Shown: piece after piece, positions 59,329-64,000 of the stretch
Numbering within the stretch: the first letter of the stretch is position 1
How the letters are laid out: each line of letters begins with the position of its first letter
From: Calliphora vicina
Taxonomy: Eukaryota > Arthropoda > Insecta > Diptera > Calliphoridae
Direction: 5' to 3'
Length of the DNA: 64,000 bases
Assembly: GCF_958450345.1 (NCBI RefSeq)
Contig: NC_088782.1
Location: 67,050,501 to 67,114,500 of the forward strand
The notes under the pieces: model-generated
Databases searched by the model: none
What the model was told of the DNA's origin: nothing
The model's input: only the letters and a program-made list of their open reading frames with translations
Program-made: the position numbers and the translations under genes

Positions 59329-59803
59329 GTAAGACCGTTCTCATTCAGATTCATTCAAAATTATACTCGCATACGATTATAAAATATGTACAACTCTTAA
59401 CATGTTGAATAGAATAGCGATCATCATCAAATTTTTATTAGAGTCAAAAATGAATAAAAACTAAATATGAAAAAAATACGGTAGACTAAGCCTTCAATAG
59501 CCAGGGCATATGGTTAGACGCATGGACATATTATGTCTCTATTGTATGGAGTTTAAACAAATATATGTCTTCTTTTGTGTTTCTTTCTTTAATAGAGACT
59601 TAATCCTATATAAAAATTGGAACATCAAAACTAACATTAGTTTTTCATTTAGAAATTTGTACAATATTTTGAAATACATAATATCCGATAGAATATGGTA
59701 CTCTATAACATCTAAAATTTATTTGTTACTTTTGAAATGGTTTCAAACAATTACTGCTATAGTTTACTTTATCTGCCCAAATTCATTTTATGTTGAAGAT
59801 ATA

Positions 59804-60327
59804 CAGTGGTGGCCAGGAATTTAAGACAAAAATTGTTTGCTAAATTCCACGTGATTGTCAATTATTTTTTCAAATATTTCCACAAATATGTATGCATGAG
59901 GACTGTTTTAACACACAAGTGTGTTTTATTCGACTGTGTCAATGCATACATATTCACCACGAACACATAAAATTCTTCTACAACTTGACTAAAAAAATTT
60001 TTTTTTAAATAAACATATTTTCTCACATTTATATCATTATAATTTTATTATTATAAAATATTCGGATCAAATTTCGTATTTTTAGTTCCATTAGTTTCGC
60101 TCAAATCGTGTTATTAACAGCGGATGTTCGGTGAGGTGGGTCAACGTATTTCCACATATCTTTGTCCATATATGTTTTACCGATTTTTCCAAACATTTTT
60201 CAGAAACTAGAAACATTAATAATAAATTTCATACCCTTAGAAGTCCTTTTATTTTGGTTCTATCGCACTTAAAATTCAATTGATGAAAAAAATTCAAGTA
60301 TTTGTCTTAAATTGGTGGCCACCACTG
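59804..60327. mobile_element. Tc1-like miniature element, copy 2 (524 bp)
   Basis: It starts CAGTGGTGGCCAGGAATTTA and ends TTGGTGGCCACCACTG. TA stands at both outer edges (59802-59803 and 60328-60329). It matches the element at 39119-39618 in opposite orientation over its whole length. No transposase frame exists, so it would need a Tc1-like protein supplied from elsewhere. Confidence 0.92.
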
Positions 60328-60837
60328 TATGTGTTGATCAAAAATGTCTTCATTAAGAAAAGATTAAAGTTAAATGATTACAGACCTGATAAAAATCATT
60401 GCAAGCATAAAATTAGACAAAAGCATTGAATAAGAATCTACACTGGAAGTCTTTTGGAATCTGGCATAACATTAAAAATGCTTTTAAAGATCTCCTATGC
60501 AAAGTGAATATACCAAAGTGCTGAAAGTAAAGTACTTAACACTCCTCTGCTAAATCCGGTTAGCTAATGGTGATTGTCATAGTTAGATCATATGCACTTG
60601 TGATGCCACATAACACTGCTTAACAAAATTCTCACGGTATAACCAATACGATCTCTTTGTCTGCTCCTGTTCGGTGCCAGACTACTTATAGAAGATAAAA
60701 AATTCATGAAGATCATTATATTCCTTTCAATCTGGAACAGTGTCGTCAGCTTCGACAGAAACAGTTGTATCCAACACCAAATCGATGAACATGAGTGTTC
60801 GTTACAGCAAAATCCATGATTTATATACATATACAGG

Positions 60838-61110
60838 ACGACGCTAACCCGAGGTTCGTCAGGTGGAAATACATCCACAAAAAGTTACTGTTTTGGGACG
60901 ATGACATCATTAGTTCATACTTCTTGGTGATTTCATTACTATCAATGGCGAGTGCTACAGTTCAATCATATGTAGTTTTTGGTCCGAATTGAATGATATG
61001 GACCTGTGAACGATATGTGGTTCTAGTAGTGCTTCGTGTAATACAGCGAATGCCACAAGGGCATTCCTCATGGACGATTCTGGGTATGGTTGTCTCTCGA
61101 GGAGATGACG
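60838..61110 (+). pseudogene. Tc1/mariner-superfamily transposase relic (copy 3)
   Basis: Across frames: NPRFVRWKYI, HPQKVTVLG, then LGDFITINGECYSSIICSFW and SELNDMDL, then CNTANATRAFL. They align in order with the HPQ-VTVW, TVNG-RYR-MI, FWPELNDMD and CHTANATM blocks of the same transposase group as 37620-38580. The WFQQDGA stretch itself is destroyed by stops. Confidence 0.7.
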
Positions 61111-61349
61111 TGGTTCTTAGAATCTTAGATAAGGAACAAGATCGCAATGTAGCACAGAGGGATGGAGTATGTTAAGAAAAAAATGGAATGAAAATTAAAA
61201 TTTTCCACGCCCACTGCCCATACAATCCAAATCGCATAAAATTTTTCCTATCCAAGCAAAAGTCTAGAAATATGGTACATAAATTTTCTGAAACCAAAAA
61301 AAAAACGCATGCCGAGTTTCAATGAAATCGTTCGCGCTCATGAAATCCA

Positions 61350-61810
61350 TATTTTAGGTTAGGTTATGAAGCCAGCCAGTATTAACCAGCTCACTTTGTT
61401 GGTCCCTTTGTGATACCCTAAGCATCATTCTCAGGTCCTCAAGAATTATTTCACATGTCGGAAAGTGGTTCAGTGTCGAACCAACCTTGCTCACGAATGA
61501 ACGAATCCATCTTCCTAACGTCCAAAGTATATAGATCTGCTAGGCCCTGCAAAAGGACCTATTGTCGAAGTCCGAGCCCCAGATAAAGCAGTACACAGAC
61601 ATAGGAGATGTTCAACCGTTACCTTCTCGTCTTCATCATGGCAACTTCTACAGAAGTCATTGTCTGTAGTGTTCAATGTCCTGGCATGCGCACCAATCAA
61701 GCAGTGCCCAGTAAGCACGGATATCAAAACTCGCAGCCTCGCCCGTGATAGCCCCGTAAGGGACATTGACGTATGATGGTAAGACACGGGCCATGTTAGC
61801 CTCGATATCT
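61350..61810 (-). pseudogene. LINE C-terminal fragment a
   Basis: On the minus strand: SLTGLSRARLRVLISVLTGH, CLIGAHARTLN, DNDFCRSCHDEDEKVTVEHL, LCLCTALSGAR and FVREQGWFDT. This is the conserved tail after the RNase H domain of I/R1-group LINE polymerases, with the C-x2-C...H-x-x-x-C cluster intact. A frameshift lies near the GRY/SRS region. Confidence 0.8.
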
Positions 61811-61889
61811 AGCAATTTTTCAGACTATGCCATCTAAGCTGAGCAGACTCAAATTTAGATAGATGAGGGGGAGAGGAGAGGAGAAGGGT

Positions 61890-62500
61890 TAAGAATTCAA
61901 AGAATTCGAAAAACGCAGACCATTATTGGATGGTTGCTGGGTCCCGGTCTTATCAACCATCCGCTTTCCCTGATAAAGGCGCCTATACACCTTAGTTCCT
62001 TCACAGATAACCCGGAGAGGGTACTGAAGAATCTCTCACCTAAGAGCCTAGCACGTAGATTACCCAGTGCAGGGCAGTTGCAAAAGAAAAGTAGGATGGT
62101 TTCTTCCTCTTCCTTGTTCTGACAACTTCTACAGAAGTCATGATAAGGTAAACCAAGTCTTGCGGCATGAGTACCGAAAGTGCAGTGTCCGGTGATCATC
62201 GCCACCAAGTTGCTCAGTCGTATTCGTTGTAACCGAAGTAGATACGACGTGCGTTTACAGTTCAACGCAGGTCATATCATCCTCGTAGTGGCTCAAGTGG
62301 GTTCATTACCCCACCTTGCTTGGGCAAGTTCGTAATACGCGTCATGTATCAATTCCTTGCAGGTTGATAACGGGATTCCACAGATGAAGTCTATTTCGTC
62401 GTCCGACATCAAGGCTCCTCTTCCCGCCAAGTAATCGGCAATACAATTGCCAAAAAAAAATAAACTCATACATAGATAAGAATTTTTGTCAGGACAATTA
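61890..62500 (-). pseudogene. LINE C-terminal fragment b (RNase H end plus tail)
   Basis: Reading from 62500: GNCIADYLAGRGALMSDDEI, GIPLSTCKELIHDAYYELAQ, ARW (the GNE-AD-LA end of RNase H). After a shift it continues LQRIRLSNLVAMITGHCTFG, HDFCRSCQNKEEEETILLFF and CNCPALGNLRARLLG, ending IRESGWLIRPG. It is the same family as the fragment at 61350-61810 and lies directly before it in the same orientation, so two 3' ends stand in tandem. Confidence 0.83.
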
Positions 62501-62509
62501 TACATACAT

Positions 62510-63733
62510 ATATATTAGAGTGTCCCTTAGAATTAAATATTTCGAAATGTTGAAACGGTACCCGCTGAAAACTTTCGTAATGACCTAAAATACATATCAC
62601 CAAAAAAATGTTTAACTTGTTCTAAGAAGGGCAACCCTTGCCGACATTCGATTTAGTTTTGAGGTGCATTTACAAGGGGAAAAATTATCAGATTTTTTTT
62701 TAAATTTTTTCCATTAAATAATTTCTTTTGCAATTTAATTTAAAAGAATCGAAATATGTACGTAATTGTCGTTCTAATAAGATATAAAGGTGCTCCTAAG
62801 GGTTAAATTCCATTTTTGTACTATTATTGTAAACTTCATGTTATATTTTTTCTTAAGTTTCATCAAACTCTGCCCAAAAATATATAACATTTCGCTATCT
62901 TTCCATTAGGAATTCCAAATATTGAAAAATTGGATTTTTGACCTTCACGATTTAAGGGTTAACGTTTTAGGAAAACTTTCAGACTATATTTAAAATTACC
63001 TGGACTATAATAACTGAACAGATTTTACTTAAAATTAATAACAGTAAGGAAATTGGGCTCTTTGGCCAAAATATGTCCAAAAAAATAGTTTTTCTCGAAA
63101 ATCGCAAAATTTATATCGCAGGTACGGAAAAACCATAGGAGGTATTGAAATACTTTTTTCACATTTTTATTCCCTATTATGTTGCAAATAAATCCCCATG
63201 TGATGATCAAAAAATTCTGAAATATTTTTAAAAAATTTTAAATTGGAGTTTTGAAACTGCCGTTTTTTGGTTATACCTGCGAATAGGTTAACTGTATCCT
63301 ATGAAGATAAAAACTCATATACAAGTAAATATGGATATATTTGAAGTAAGAATAAACTTTTGTTTTAATATGTTAATTTTGTTCCTACATTTCATGTTCT
63401 AGTAGCCTTAGACACGTTAATGGCCTGGCGATTTTTTAATAACTTTAACATTTTTTAACCAATTTTTGTGTTTTATATCTTATTAGAACGAAAATTACGT
63501 ACACATTTCGATTCTTTTAAATTAGATTGCAAAAGTAATTATTTAATGGCAACATTTTTAAAAAAAATTCTGAAAAAAATGCATTTTCTCACCTCAAAAC
63601 TAAATTGAAAGTCGGCACGGGTTGCCCTTCTTAGAACAAGCTAAACATTTTTTTGGTGATATGTATTTTAGGTCATTACGAATGTTTTCAACATTTCAAA
63701 ATATTTAATTCTAAGGGACACTCTAATATATAT
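62510..63733. mobile_element. foldback element with terminal repeats of about 270 bp (1.2 kb)
   Basis: The left end TATATTAGAGTGTCCCTTAG and its reverse complement at the right (to 63733) begin arms that stay alignable to about 62783 and 63480. They share GGTCATTACGAA-type, AGAAGGGCAACCC, CCATTAAATAATT and TTAAAAGAATCGAAAT-GTAC sequence. The central 700 bp is shared with 56860-57440 and has no recognisable protein. The same terminal box occurs singly at 32504. TA-rich flanks make the exact target site ambiguous. Confidence 0.87.
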
Positions 63734-64000
63734 ACTACTGAATTGCGTGAAAATATAAGAACATTTTTGCTTACACCCTTGCATGGACATTACTTAAATT
63801 TTTTAAAAATAAAATACAATTTTTCTTAAGACTATAAGTCCACATTTCATCTTTAAACATTTCTCTACAAAACTGCATCATTTGATTTTTGAAATTGAGT
63901 GGTCGAAAAATAGGTTTTTTGGCACCGAAATCACTCTGTGTGTCGGTTTAACAGGTTAGAGATTATTGGTAATTATGGAAAAATACTCTATCCTAGTCTG
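63734..64000. other. unassigned end of window
   Basis: A/T-rich DNA with no recognised feature. Confidence 0.5.

Noticed and set aside
1..64000. tRNA or other structured RNA genes
   Set aside because: No paired box A and box B sequences (such as GGTTCGAATCC with a matching D-arm) were found by eye on either strand; a tRNAscan-SE or Infernal run would decide.

Overview
The window is eukaryotic, very AT-rich, and carries four exons of an Iroquois-class (TALE) homeobox gene. Long introns, poly-Gln and poly-Ala tracts, GTAAGT donors and the transposon mix point to a higher dipteran, most likely a calyptrate fly such as a blowfly or house-fly relative. I recognise the gene as mirror (mirr): the exons upstream and downstream of the homeodomain look more like mirr than araucan or caupolican. 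The species is an inference.

Layout. 1-7321 is the end of an upstream mirr intron; the start codon is not in the window. Coding exons are 7322-8002, 17149-17252, 22284-22582 (homeodomain) and 23351-24285. Reading frame and splice phase are consistent across all three complete introns, giving 672 codons before a TGA. The same frame then stays open for 60 more coding-like codons to a TAA at 24466-24468, which makes mirr a candidate for stop-codon readthrough. The 3'UTR probably runs to about 26.3 kb. The introns hold two large minisatellite arrays, decayed mariner copies, a perfect 36-bp hairpin and an internal duplication.

Downstream, 26.3-64 kb is gene-poor and full of nested mobile elements. 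The best preserved is a complete DD37E-type Tc1/mariner element (40837-42134) with an uninterrupted transposase, inverted repeats and TA duplications. Others are a hAT-like non-autonomous element with an 8-bp target duplication (34802-35822), several foldback or miniature elements with recognisable ends, mariner (DD34D) relics, three relics of a second Tc1/mariner-type transposase, LINE reverse-transcriptase and RNase H fragments on both strands, and a much-repeated non-coding family whose ends read CAAGTAAG and GTGTAGGGTATAA. One possible non-transposon coding exon lies at 59215-59328. No tRNA, rRNA or other RNA gene was recognised.

The only host gene that can be supported well is mirr, a patterning transcription factor. 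The rest is intronic or intergenic DNA, possibly regulatory in part, shaped by repeated transposon insertion.
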